Origin: Plantibacter elymi (nom. nud.)
GTDB taxonomy: Bacteria; Actinomycetota; Actinomycetes; Actinomycetales; Microbacteriaceae
Assembly: GCF_900177795.1 (NCBI RefSeq)
Contig: NZ_FXWJ01000004.1
Location: 496,001-560,000 of the forward strand
Length of the DNA stretch: 64,000 nt
Reading direction: 5' to 3'
Shown: positions 16,530 to 25,297 of the stretch, piece after piece
How positions within the stretch are numbered: position 1 is the stretch's first letter
How the letters are laid out: each line of letters begins with the position of its first letter
The notes under the pieces: generated by a model
Database searches by the model: none
Told to the model about the DNA's origin: nothing
Seen by the model: the letters and a program-made list of their open reading frames with translations, nothing else
Made by a program: the position numbers and the translations under genes

Positions 16530-18581
16530 TCAGTCGCGCTTGAGCATGTCGATGCCGGCACCGGCGAACTGCCGGAGCGTCGCGTCCGGCAGGAATGCAC
16601 GGGTGAGCGCCGCGGCGATCCGGGTGAGGTCGCCCTCGTCGCGGTACAGGAGGTAGATCGGCTCCGATCGCGGGTTGAACTTCTGCTTGAACCGGTGGAG
16701 GGACGAGAAGCCGTACACGGGCTCAAGGATGCCGCTGAGCTGCCCCAGCAGGTGCGCGATGCGCCCTTCGTCGTCCTCGACCCGATGCGCGAGCGGTGCA
16801 CCCGAGAGCGAGAGGATCTGCGCGCCCTCCTCGGCGAAGACCTTGGCCGAGGAGGCGATGAGGAACTCCATGACCGAACCGAAGCCCTCCTCACGTCGCC
16901 GCATGAGGTCGAGCGTCCACCCGCGGTGCTCGCCATCGGGGCCGAAGACCGGGAGCCAGCTGAGGAAGCCGTCGACGTCGCCGTCGGGTGAGATCGCGAG
17001 TGCCAGACGGACCTCGGGGTCGTCGGCTTCCTGCAGGGTCCCGAGGGTGAACCGCATCTCCGGCAGACCCTTGTCGCCGACCCAGCCCTCGGAGATGGCG
17101 CGGATCTGCTGTCGGACGCCCCAGGTCTCGGCGGCGTAGGTGCTCATCCGGAAGACCATCCCCTCGCGCTCGGCCTTGTTGAGCGCCGTGCGGATGTTCG
17201 ACCAGGCCTTGCCGGTGAACGCGAGACCCGGGAGGTCGACGATCGTGTCGTCGGCGATGATGAGGTCGCGCCATCCCTCGGGCATCGCGTCCTTCGTCGC
17301 CTGGCTGGAACTGAAGAAGCACGGGATGAGGGAGTCGCGCTCGGCCGCCTGGACGAACTCCTCGACGCTCGCCTGGAGGTGCTCCGGCGGGCCGAGTGGG
17401 TCGGCGAGCACGATCGCGACGCCGGCGTGCTTCTGGTAGGGCACGAGGCCCACCGAGGTGCGGAAGTACTCCATGCCGTCCCACGTGGCCATCCAGGAGA
17501 GCGAGCCGCCGCCGTCGGTCCGGATGAGCGCGCGGGCGTCGTCGGCCGACGGCAGGTCCTGCTGCTGCTTGCGCCCGACGCCGAGCTGCCGGCGTCGGTG
17601 GGACGAGAACGCACTGCGGGTCGCGACGAGGTAGACGAGGAAGGCGAGCCAGAGCACCGACGTCGCCAGGAATACATCGGTGTCGCCCCAGTCGATCGGG
17701 AGCTCGGCGGGATCGAGCGGCGACAGTGCCAGGTACAGGACCGCGACCAGGACGTTGAGGATCGCCCACACGACGCTCAGGACCCACGCCCAGCGGCGAC
17801 CGAGCCGCAGGCCGTTGGCGACGAGGATGATCACGACCGTGTCGATCGCGACGTCGAGCCACGGGCCCTCCGCCGGAGCAGTCGGACCGAACGGGCCGTT
17901 GGTCGGCACGAGCAGGGCGACGATCTGGACGACACCGAGGGCCACGCTCGTCGTGAACGCGAGCAGTCGACGCTCGCGGACGCTGGCCCGCTGGATACGG
18001 AAGGAACGGTTCACCGCGAGGACGAAGAGCACCGCGAAGGCGTGCTCGAGGTCCGCGAGCGACCCGATGAAGAGGACCCCGATCGCGGCATACGACGCGA
18101 CGATGATCCAGCCCCGCTGCCGCCAGGGCGAGGCGAAGAGCGACACACACGCGGCGAAGCAGGCCATCGTCCCGCCGGACGGACCGACGTCGAGCATCCC
18201 GGCGAGGCTCGTCGCCCACGGCCAGGGCAGCTGGCTCGCGGCCCAGAGGAACCCGGCGGTGGCGAGGACAGCGACGAGCTGACCGGCGGCGAAGGTGATG
18301 AGCGCCACCTTCGATCCCCGCCACCACTCCAGCAGTCCGACCCAGGCGAACCCGATCACCGCGAACACGTAGGCCCACGGCTCCACGACGAGGAACGTGC
18401 CGGTGACGGGAGTCCACCAGCGCCCGGCCTCGAAGGCGGGCAAGCCGTAGGCGACCGCGTCCCACCACGGTTGCGCCGTCGTCGACTCCCAGAGGCCACG
18501 CCCGACGACGCCCACGACGAGGACGATCAGCACCAGGGCGATCGTGACCGGCACCCGGGCGACCACTGTTCGGATCCTCAT
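16530..18581 (-). CDS. Rhomboid-like membrane domain fused to DUF2156 (aminoacyl-phosphatidylglycerol synthase-like)
   Basis: This is a 683-residue membrane protein. The N-terminal 300 residues form about eight helices. They include the rhomboid-like GPSGGTMACFAA (about residue 134) and LEHAFA (about 178), which resemble a rhomboid Ser/His pair, though protease activity is uncertain. After a basic linker, residues 345-665 are DUF2156, the catalytic domain of MprF-type enzymes that move amino acids from aminoacyl-tRNA to lipids. It contains LVPYQKHAGVAIVLADPLG, KAWSNIRTALNKAEREG, MEFLIAS and EPVYGFSSLHRFKQKFNP. The ATG at 18581 has GGGGG upstream. It converges on the AlaRS-core gene with 14 nt between stops. 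Confidence 0.87.
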   Translation of the reverse strand: MRIRTVVARVPVTIALVLIVLVVGVVGRGLWESTTAQPWWDAVAYGLPAFEAGRWWTPVTGTFLVVEPWAYVFAVIGFAWVGLLEWWRGSKVALITFAAGQLVAVLATAGFLWAASQLPWPWATSLAGMLDVGPSGGTMACFAACVSLFASPWRQRGWIIVASYAAIGVLFIGSLADLEHAFAVLFVLAVNRSFRIQRASVRERRLLAFTTSVALGVVQIVALLVPTNGPFGPTAPAEGPWLDVAIDTVVIILVANGLRLGRRWAWVLSVVWAILNVLVAVLYLALSPLDPAELPIDWGDTDVFLATSVLWLAFLVYLVATRSAFSSHRRRQLGVGRKQQQDLPSADDARALIRTDGGGSLSWMATWDGMEYFRTSVGLVPYQKHAGVAIVLADPLGPPEHLQASVEEFVQAAERDSLIPCFFSSSQATKDAMPEGWRDLIIADDTIVDLPGLAFTGKAWSNIRTALNKAEREGMVFRMSTYAAETWGVRQQIRAISEGWVGDKGLPEMRFTLGTLQEADDPEVRLALAISPDGDVDGFLSWLPVFGPDGEHRGWTLDLMRRREEGFGSVMEFLIASSAKVFAEEGAQILSLSGAPLAHRVEDDEGRIAHLLGQLSGILEPVYGFSSLHRFKQKFNPRSEPIYLLYRDEGDLTRIAAALTRAFLPDATLRQFAGAGIDMLKRD

Positions 18582-18635
18582 GCGCGCTGCCCCCTTCGTG
18601 GTTCCACGGAGCACACGCGCGCCGTGCGGTCGAGG

Positions 18636-20231
18636 CTACAGAACGGCCGCGCGCGACCGCAACGCATCGCCGTCCGGCAGGCTGACCAGCGCGAGCCAGA
18701 GTTCGGCCCGAGCGGCGAAGGTGTCGAGGGGGCGCCCGAGCACCTGTTCCACCCGGGTGATGCGGTTGCGGAGCGTGTGTCGATGGATCCCGAGTCGCCG
18801 CGCGGCGGGCTCCCACTGCCCGTTCGCCTCGAGCCAGCCGCGGAGGCTCGGCACAAGGTCGGAGCCCTCCTCGCGGTCGACGCGGAGCACGGGCTCGAGC
18901 AGTTCCTCGGCCACGGCGGCGGCGCGGACGGGATCGAGCAACCCTGCCATCCCCGCTGCGGCGAGCGCCCCGAAACGCACGACGGCCTCGCCGGCGGAGA
19001 CGGCGTGCTCGTGTGCGGAGACCGCCTGCTCGATCCCCGTCGTCAGATCAGCGAGCGCGAGGGATCGGGAGAGGCCGAGCCGCCGTGCGGGTGCCGCCGC
19101 GATCACCGCCTCGACCGCCCGATCGACGCCCGTCTCCGTGTCCCCCTCGGCCGCCGCGAGGAGGAGGACGGGCCGTCCGTCCTGCTCGGCGACGAAGAGC
19201 GAGCCCGGGCTGAGCGTCTCGGCCCGTTCCAGCTCGGTGAGGAGCGCCTCGCGCCCTTCGGTCGGCCCGGAGCAGACGCCGACACGAACCGCTCCGGTCG
19301 GCAACGGCGTACCGAGCTGTTCGGCGACCTCGCGCGCCGCAGTGGTCTGTCCGGCGCGGAGCAGCTGCCAGACACCGGTGCGCAGCGAGCGCCCCACCCG
19401 TCCGAGCGCGCCGCCCTGCTCGAGGGTGAGCCCGGCGATGGCGACGACGGAGGTCACGACGCTCTGGGCCGCGGCGTCCAACGGGCCGTCGGTCCCGGCG
19501 ATGGCGAGGACACCCCGCAGGTCCCCGCGCCGACCGAGGGTCTGCAGCGACACCGTCCGGGTTCGGTTCGCGAGCGTCGCCCCCGACCGCTGTCCGCGGC
19601 TCAGGAGCATGGTGGCCTCACCGGCCACCCGCTCCAGGAGGCGCTCGGTCTCGGGACCGGCGGAGGGCCCGTCGCCCGCGATCGCCACCGGCGTCGCATG
19701 CGCGTCGAAGAGCACGACCCAGGCACCGAGCGACCGCGCGAGTTCGGTGACGACGGCGGCCGTCACGTCGGGTCGGAGTGCGGCGAACGCGATGGCGCGC
19801 TGGGCTCCCAGTGCCCAGGCGTCCCTCGCCCGCGCCGCCTCGGTGAGGAGGTCGGCCGCGTACCGGATGACGGCGATGAACGGCGTACGGTACGGGACCT
19901 CGATGAGCGGCATCCCGTGCGCCGCGCAGGCCTCGGCGAGTTCCGGCGGTGTCCCTGCCGTGATCACCTCGGTGCCGAACCCCAGTCCGGCGACACCGGC
20001 GTCGGCGAGGCGGGCGACGTACGCCTCGACCTGCGTCGTCGAGACCGCGGTCCCGAACTGCGTACCCGTGGTGAGCAGCACCTGGTCGGCGAGGAGGAAG
20101 GGCGTGGGGTCCGGCAGGTCGGACCCGGACACCCAGGCGACCTGCCGGTCGAGCGCGCCCTCGGTCCCGGCCACCACGAGCTTCAGGCCGAGCGCACGGT
20201 GGTCGAGGAGGTCCTGCAGCGTCGGTGCCAT
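18636..20231 (-). CDS. PucR-family transcriptional regulator
   Basis: This is a 531-residue regulator. The N-terminal PucR ligand-binding domain (residues 1-125) begins TLQDLLDHRALGLKLVVAG. A GAF-like middle follows. The C-terminal helix-turn-helix (HTH_30) reads LRGWLEANGQWEPAARRLGIHRHTLRNRI. PucR proteins typically regulate purine, GABA or polyamine catabolism. This one is divergent from gabT and probably controls the gabT-ALDH-oxidase-permease set. It may also read on into the DUF2156 gene, 54 nt downstream on the same strand. The start is well set by the leaderless promoter. Confidence 0.92.
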   Translation of the reverse strand: MAPTLQDLLDHRALGLKLVVAGTEGALDRQVAWVSGSDLPDPTPFLLADQVLLTTGTQFGTAVSTTQVEAYVARLADAGVAGLGFGTEVITAGTPPELAEACAAHGMPLIEVPYRTPFIAVIRYAADLLTEAARARDAWALGAQRAIAFAALRPDVTAAVVTELARSLGAWVVLFDAHATPVAIAGDGPSAGPETERLLERVAGEATMLLSRGQRSGATLANRTRTVSLQTLGRRGDLRGVLAIAGTDGPLDAAAQSVVTSVVAIAGLTLEQGGALGRVGRSLRTGVWQLLRAGQTTAAREVAEQLGTPLPTGAVRVGVCSGPTEGREALLTELERAETLSPGSLFVAEQDGRPVLLLAAAEGDTETGVDRAVEAVIAAAPARRLGLSRSLALADLTTGIEQAVSAHEHAVSAGEAVVRFGALAAAGMAGLLDPVRAAAVAEELLEPVLRVDREEGSDLVPSLRGWLEANGQWEPAARRLGIHRHTLRNRITRVEQVLGRPLDTFAARAELWLALVSLPDGDALRSRAAVL

Positions 20232-20237
20232 GGCGTG

Positions 20238-20266
20238 AGTCTACGCATGGATGCCGAATCGTCCAA
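20238..20266 (-). promoter_or_regulatory. Leaderless promoter of the pucR-type gene
   Basis: TTGGAC (20266-20261), a 17-nt spacer and TAGACT (20243-20238) lie so that transcription would begin at the A of ATG 20231. The message would have no 5' leader. The gap to gabT (20232-20387) must also hold the gabT promoter. TAGCCT at about 20319-20324 is the best -10 candidate. Confidence 0.7.
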
Positions 20267-20387
20267 CCGATGCCAGTTGCATGTACAGACTGTCGACTGC
20301 CTCGACGCGGACCGCTGCCTAGCCTGGGTGCACTGCTCGCGGACGACCTCGGCGCCCCCGCCGGACGCGGCAGCCGAAGGAGTACCG

Positions 20388-21752
20388 ATGACGAGCAGCA
20401 CCGCAGCCCCCGCGCCCTCCATCCTCGGCGGACCCTCGCTCCCCCAGGAACGTCGCCTCGTCACCGCCATCCCCGGACCGATCTCCGAGGAACTCATGGC
20501 CCGGAAGCACGCCGCGGTCGCGTCCGGCGTCGGCACCACGATGCCGGTGTTCGCGGCCGGCGCGGGCGGTGGCGTCCTCGTCGACGTCGACGGCAACTCC
20601 CTGATCGACCTCGGGTCCGGCATCGCCGTGACCGGCGTGGGCAACAGCAACCCGCGCGTCGTCGAGGCCGTCACCCGACAGCTGCAGGAGTTCACCCACA
20701 CCTGCTTCACCATCACCCCCTACGACTCCTACGTCGAGGTCGCCGAGGCGCTCAACCGCCTGACCCCCGGCGACCACGCGAAGCGCACGGCACTGTTCAA
20801 CTCGGGCGCCGAAGCGGTCGAGAACGCGGTGAAGATCGCCCGCAGCCACACGAAGAAGCAAGCGGTCGTCGCCTTCGACCACGCGTACCACGGCCGCACG
20901 AACCTGACCATGGCCCTCACCGCCAAGTCCATGCCCTACAAGAGCGGCTTCGGCCCCTTCGCCTCCGAGGTGTACCGCGCACCGCTGTCCTACCCCTTCC
21001 GCGACGGTGGACTGACCGGCCCCGAGGCGGCGCAGCGCGCGATCACCCAGATCGAGAAGCAGATCGGCGCAGACAACCTCGCGGCGATCATCATCGAACC
21101 CATCCAGGGCGAGGGCGGCTTCATCGTCCCGGCGGACGGCTTCCTGCCGGCCCTGCTCGACTGGGCCCGCGCGAACGACGTCGTCTTCATCGCCGACGAG
21201 GTGCAGACCGGCTTCGCCCGCACGGGTGCGATGTTCGCATCCGAGCACTTCGACATCGTGCCCGACCTCATCATCACCGCCAAGGGCATCGCCGGCGGTC
21301 TGCCGCTCTCCGCCGTCACCGGACGCGCGGAGATCATGGACGCCCCGCACGCCGGCGGCCTCGGCGGCACCTACGGCGGCAACCCGCTCGCCTGTGTCGC
21401 CGCCCTGGCGGCCATCGAAGCGTACGAGGAGGAGGACCTCGCAGCCTCGGCCCGGGCGATCGAAACCCGCATCGCCGACCGCTTCACCGCGGCGCAGGCC
21501 TCTGACCCCCGCATCGGCGACATCCGCGGGCGCGGCGCCATGATGGCGGTCGAGTTCGTCGACCCAGCCACCGGCGAGCCCGACGCCGCCCTCACAGCAC
21601 GCGTCGCCAAGGCCGCCCACCAGGCCGGGGTCATCGTCCTCACCTGCGGCACCTACGGCAACGTGGTCCGCTTCCTCCCGCCACTGACCATCCCCCTCGG
21701 GCTGCTCGACGAAGGACTCGACGTCCTCCTCGAGGCGCTCGCCGCGAACTGA
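20388..21752 (+). CDS. gabT: 4-aminobutyrate (GABA) aminotransferase
   Basis: This is a 454-residue class III PLP aminotransferase that converts GABA plus 2-oxoglutarate to succinic semialdehyde and glutamate. It has NSGAEAVENAVKIAR, FDHAYHGRTN, EPIQGEGGF and DEVQTGFARTG (PLP-binding Asp region). The Schiff-base lysine is in ITAKGIAGGLP at Lys299. GGTYGGNPLAC lies after it. The ATG at 20388 follows a strong GAAGGAG. The frame extends far upstream but only as a shadow of the pucR gene. A semialdehyde dehydrogenase follows, as expected for GABA breakdown. Confidence 0.95.
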   Translation: MTSSTAAPAPSILGGPSLPQERRLVTAIPGPISEELMARKHAAVASGVGTTMPVFAAGAGGGVLVDVDGNSLIDLGSGIAVTGVGNSNPRVVEAVTRQLQEFTHTCFTITPYDSYVEVAEALNRLTPGDHAKRTALFNSGAEAVENAVKIARSHTKKQAVVAFDHAYHGRTNLTMALTAKSMPYKSGFGPFASEVYRAPLSYPFRDGGLTGPEAAQRAITQIEKQIGADNLAAIIIEPIQGEGGFIVPADGFLPALLDWARANDVVFIADEVQTGFARTGAMFASEHFDIVPDLIITAKGIAGGLPLSAVTGRAEIMDAPHAGGLGGTYGGNPLACVAALAAIEAYEEEDLAASARAIETRIADRFTAAQASDPRIGDIRGRGAMMAVEFVDPATGEPDAALTARVAKAAHQAGVIVLTCGTYGNVVRFLPPLTIPLGLLDEGLDVLLEALAAN

Positions 21753-21769
21753 CGCCCCGCCCGCCGCTT

Positions 21770-21877
21770 CCTGAGCTTGTCGAAGGGCCGCCCTTCGACA
21801 AGCTCAGGGACCGAGGCGGCCCCCGCCCTCCGACAAGCTCAGGGACCGATGTGATCGTCCCCGAGCTTGTCGAGGGG
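21770..21877. repeat. Four alternating copies of the TGAGCTTGTCGAAGGG element
   Basis: Copies lie at 21770-21787 (forward), 21791-21808 (inverted), 21826-21847 (inverted, CCCTCCGAC variant) and 21859-21877 (forward variant). Adjacent inverted copies can form stable stem-loops between gabT and the aldehyde dehydrogenase gene. The same element recurs at 23641, 25051-25272, 12627 and inside the MMPL gene. Confidence 0.9.
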
Positions 21878-21933
21878 CATGCACGCTGAAACACTGTGAC
21901 CGACGGCACCGACACCACCAAGGAGCTCCACCC

Positions 21934-23400
21934 ATGACCGATGCACGTGAAACCGATCTGCTCGCCAAGGTCCCGAACGGCCTGTTCATCGGAGGCGTCT
22001 GGCGCGACGCGACGGAGGGCGCGACGCTCGACGTGAGCGACCCGTCCACCGGCGACGTCATCAAGACGATCGCGGACGCCTCGGTCGCCGACGGCACCGC
22101 GGCCCTCGACGCAGCCGTCGCCGCTCAGGACGAGTGGGCGGCGACCGCTCCCCGCACCCGCTCCAACATCCTCCGGAAGGCCTTCGACCTCCTCCAGGAG
22201 CGTCGCGAGGAGTTCGCCCTCCTCATGACGCTGGAGATGGGCAAGCCGCTCGCCGAGGCGAACGGCGAGGTCACCTACGGTGGTGAGTTCCTCCGCTGGT
22301 TCTCCGAGGAGGCCGTCCGCATCTCCGGACGCTACGGGTCGAACCCCGAGGGCACCGGCATGATGACCGTCTCGCAGCACCCCGTCGGGCCGTGCTTCCT
22401 CATCACCCCGTGGAACTTCCCCCTCGCGATGGCGACCCGCAAGATCGCCCCGGCGCTCGCCGCCGGCTGCACGGTCGTCGTCAAGCCCGCCGAGCTCACG
22501 CCGCTCACGACCCTGTACTTCGTGAAGCTGCTCGAGGACGCCGGGCTCCCCGCCGGCGTCGTGAACGTCATCACCACCTCCAGCTCCTCCGCAGTGTCCG
22601 GCCCGATCATCGCCGACCCGCGGCTCCGCAAACTGAGCTTCACGGGCTCGACGGCCGTCGGTCAGAAGCTCATCGAGCAGTCCGCGAAAAACGTCCTCCG
22701 CACCTCGATGGAGCTCGGCGGCAACGCCCCGTTCGTCGTGTTCGAGGACGCCGACCTCGACAAGGCCGTCGAGGGCGCGATGGCCGCCAAGTTCCGCAAC
22801 ATCGGACAGGCGTGCACCGCAGCGAACCGCTTCATCGTCCACCGCGACGTCGCGGACGAGTTCGCGAAGCGCGTCACTGACAAGGTCAACGCGTTCCGCA
22901 TCGGTCGTGGCACCGAGGACGGCGTGACGATCGGCCCGCTCATCGACGACCGCGCGGTCGCGAAGGCGAAGACCCTCGTGGGCGACGCCGTCGAGCGCGG
23001 CGCCGAGGTCCTCATCGGCGGCGAGGCCGTCGACGGACCGGGCACCTTCTTCCAGCCGACGGTTGTCACCGGCGTCGTGCCGGGGTCCGACATCCTCCGC
23101 GAGGAGATCTTCGGCCCGGTCCTCGCGATCGTGCCGTTCGACGACGAGGACGAGGCCGTGCGGCTCGCGAACGACACCGAGTACGGGCTCGTCTCCTACG
23201 TGTTCACCACCGACCTCGCCCGCGGACAGCGCATGATCGGCCGCCTGCAGACCGGCATGATGGGCCTCAACGTCGGCGTCATCTCGAACGCCGCAGCTCC
23301 GTTCGGTGGTGTCAAGCAGTCGGGCATCGGACGCGAAGGCGGACTCGAGGGCATCCACGAGTACCTGTACACGAAGTACACCATGACGCCCATCGGCTGA
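21934..23400 (+). CDS. gabD: NAD(P)-dependent succinate-semialdehyde / aminobutyraldehyde dehydrogenase
   Basis: This is a 488-residue aldehyde dehydrogenase. The catalytic Cys294 lies in NIGQACTAANRF and the general-base Glu260 in MELGGNAPFVVF. The cofactor motif FTGSTAVGQKL and the family's substrate-end PFGGVKQSGIGREGG are present. By motif pattern and position it is a GabD that would oxidise succinic semialdehyde from GabT to succinate. It could also oxidise 4-aminobutanal made by the amine oxidase downstream, for which no separate dehydrogenase is present here. The ATG is preceded by AAGGAG at 21919-21924. Confidence 0.93.
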   Translation: MTDARETDLLAKVPNGLFIGGVWRDATEGATLDVSDPSTGDVIKTIADASVADGTAALDAAVAAQDEWAATAPRTRSNILRKAFDLLQERREEFALLMTLEMGKPLAEANGEVTYGGEFLRWFSEEAVRISGRYGSNPEGTGMMTVSQHPVGPCFLITPWNFPLAMATRKIAPALAAGCTVVVKPAELTPLTTLYFVKLLEDAGLPAGVVNVITTSSSSAVSGPIIADPRLRKLSFTGSTAVGQKLIEQSAKNVLRTSMELGGNAPFVVFEDADLDKAVEGAMAAKFRNIGQACTAANRFIVHRDVADEFAKRVTDKVNAFRIGRGTEDGVTIGPLIDDRAVAKAKTLVGDAVERGAEVLIGGEAVDGPGTFFQPTVVTGVVPGSDILREEIFGPVLAIVPFDDEDEAVRLANDTEYGLVSYVFTTDLARGQRMIGRLQTGMMGLNVGVISNAAAPFGGVKQSGIGREGGLEGIHEYLYTKYTMTPIG

Positions 23401-23508
23401 CCCGCCTCGGTCGGCACGACGGAAACCGTCGCCGATCACCGATCCGACCGGCGACCTCGCCATCCGCGGTTCCATCCGACCACCGGATCCGCCATACTCG
23501 ACTATCGG

Positions 23509-23662
23509 CGCCGGTCCCGAGCACCACACGGGCCCGACAGCACCACCCCGGCCCGCGAGCACCACCCGACAGCACCACCACCCGGTCCCCGAGCACCACC
23601 CGGTACCGACAGCACCACCCAGGCCCCCGAGCATCACCCCGGTCCCTGAGCTTGTCGAAGGG
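23509..23662. repeat. Degenerate GC-rich tandem array ending in a full dispersed repeat
   Basis: This region holds repeated CGGTCCCCGAGCACCACC and CCGACAGCACCACC variants, roughly 18-25 nt apart, ending at 23641-23662 with a full copy of the TGAGCTTGTCGAAGGG element. The 23401-23683 gap has no gene. The array is related to the 21-nt repeats inside the MMPL gene (GGTCCCTGAGCACCCCACC). Confidence 0.75.
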
Positions 23663-23683
23663 CCACGAACAGGAAGACACCTC

Positions 23684-25042
23684 ATGAGCGCTATCGAACG
23701 CGACGTCGTCATCATCGGCGCCGGGGCCTCCGGGCTCACGGCCGCCACCAAGCTCCGCGCGGCGGGCCTGTCCGTCGCCGTCCTCGAGGCGCGCGACCGC
23801 GTCGGTGGTCGCCTCTGGACGAACCACATCGACGGAGCCATGCTCGAGCTGGGCGGCCAGTGGGTCTCCCCCGACCAGACCGCGCTGCTCGCCACGCTCG
23901 AGGAGCTCGGACTCGACACCTACTCCCGCTACCGCGAGGGCGACAGCGTCTACGTCAACGCCGAAGGCGTGCGCACCCGCTTCACGGGCGACATCTTCCC
24001 CGTCGCCGAGTCGACCGCGGCCGAGATGGAGCGACTCATCACCCTGCTCGACGAGCTCGTGGAGCAGGTCGGCGTCACCGAGCCGTGGGCGCACGCTCGG
24101 GCGAAGGAGTACGACCGCATCTCGTGGAGCGCCTGGCTCGCCGAGCAGACGGACGACGTCGAGGCGCGCGACAACATCGCCCTGTTCATCGCCGCCGCGA
24201 TGCTCACGAAGCCCTCCCACTCCTTCTCGCTCCTGCAGGCGCTCCTCATGGCGGCGTCCGCCGGCAGCTTCACCCACCTCGTCGAGGCCGACTTCATCCT
24301 CGACAAGCGCGTCGTCGGCGGTCTGCAGCAGGTCCCGATCAAGCTCGCCGAGGCCCTCGGCGACGACGTCCACCTGTCCTCGCCCGTGCGTCGTCTCGAG
24401 TGGTCCGAGGGCGGTGTCTCGGCCGAGGCGGACAGCGTGACGGTCAACGCGCGGTACGCGATCGTCGCCGTCCCGCCGAACCTCTACTCCCGCATCGACT
24501 TCCAGCCGCCGCTGCCGCGCCTCAGCCACCAGATGCACCAGCACATGTCGCTCGGGCTCGTCATCAAGGTCCACGCCGTGTACGAGACGCCGTTCTGGCG
24601 CGAGGACGGCCTCTCGGCGACCGCGTTCAGCCCGTACGAGCTCGTCCACGAGGCCTACGACAACACGAACCACGAGGACCCGCGCGGCACGCTCGTCGGG
24701 TTCGTCTCGGACGAGCGCGCCGACGAGGTCTTCAAGCTGAGCGCCGAGGAGCGCCGCGAGCGGATCCTCACCTCGCTGTCGCACTACTACGGCGAGCAGG
24801 CCCTCTCCCCCGTCGTCTACTACGAGAGCGACTGGGGCAGCGAGGAGTGGACGCGAGGCGCGTACGCGGCGAGCTTCGACCTCGGTGGCCTCTCGCGCTA
24901 CGGCGCCATGCAGTCGACGCCGGTCGGTCCGATCTTCTGGTCGACGAGCGACCTCGCCGCCGAGGGCTACCAGCACGTGGACGGCGCGATCCGCAAGGGC
25001 GCCGACACCGCGGAGGCGATCATCGCCCGCCACCAGGCGTAA
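23684..25042 (+). CDS. Flavin monoamine oxidase, putrescine oxidase-like
   Basis: This is a 452-residue amine oxidase. VVIIGAGASGLTAATKL and VLEARDRVGGRLWT form the FAD-binding N-terminus with the GG-motif. LGGQWVSPDQT follows. The C-terminal FAD contact is around YQHVDGAIRKGADTAEAI, where an ASEHxG-like motif is replaced by DLAAEGYQHVDGAI. Length and sequence flavour match actinobacterial putrescine oxidases, which make 4-aminobutanal, hydrogen peroxide and ammonia. With the ALDH, gabT and a permease beside it, a putrescine to GABA to succinate route is likely. Tyramine or another amine is not excluded. Confidence 0.88.
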   Translation: MSAIERDVVIIGAGASGLTAATKLRAAGLSVAVLEARDRVGGRLWTNHIDGAMLELGGQWVSPDQTALLATLEELGLDTYSRYREGDSVYVNAEGVRTRFTGDIFPVAESTAAEMERLITLLDELVEQVGVTEPWAHARAKEYDRISWSAWLAEQTDDVEARDNIALFIAAAMLTKPSHSFSLLQALLMAASAGSFTHLVEADFILDKRVVGGLQQVPIKLAEALGDDVHLSSPVRRLEWSEGGVSAEADSVTVNARYAIVAVPPNLYSRIDFQPPLPRLSHQMHQHMSLGLVIKVHAVYETPFWREDGLSATAFSPYELVHEAYDNTNHEDPRGTLVGFVSDERADEVFKLSAEERRERILTSLSHYYGEQALSPVVYYESDWGSEEWTRGAYAASFDLGGLSRYGAMQSTPVGPIFWSTSDLAAEGYQHVDGAIRKGADTAEAIIARHQA

Positions 25043-25050
25043 GCGTCTCC

Positions 25051-25272
25051 CGGTCCCTGAGCCTGTCGAAGGGCCTCGGTCCCTGCCCTTCGACAAGCTC
25101 AGGAACCGCGTGTCGAAGGGCGCTCCGCTCCCCGCCCACCGCCTCCGGTCCCTGAGCACCACTTCCGGTCCCTGAGCTTGTCGAAGGGCCACCCCCGTCG
25201 ATACCCTGCACCAACGAAACACCCGCACACCGCCGTGCATCCTGGTCCCGGTCCCTGAGCTTGTCGAAGGGC
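25051..25272. repeat. Cluster of dispersed TGAGCTTGTCGAAGGG repeats
   Basis: Forward copies lie at about 25052-25074 (CCTGTCGAA variant), 25166-25190 and 25249-25272. An inverted copy is at 25085-25105, with truncated copies at about 25109 and 25146. They fill most of the 255-nt gap between the amine oxidase and the Usp gene, leaving only the ribosome-binding area free. No other feature is seen in the gap. Confidence 0.88.
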
Positions 25273-25297
25273 GCACCCGATCGAAAGCGAACACCAG

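Noticed and set aside
16058-18614. Possibility that the AlaRS-like gene is a frameshifted full-length alaS
   Set aside because: Neither of the other plus-strand frames after 16515 carries editing or C-Ala motifs. The DNA there encodes the DUF2156 protein on the other strand.
17379-20387. A very long frame extending gabT upstream by about 1000 codons
   Set aside because: It runs antisense through the DUF2156 and pucR genes with low-complexity Arg/Glu-rich translation. The GAAGGAG-preceded ATG at 20388 is the true gabT start.
21770-25272. Repeat cluster considered as CRISPR or attachment sites
   Set aside because: Spacing is irregular and copies lie in both orientations. No cas, integrase or transposase gene is nearby.
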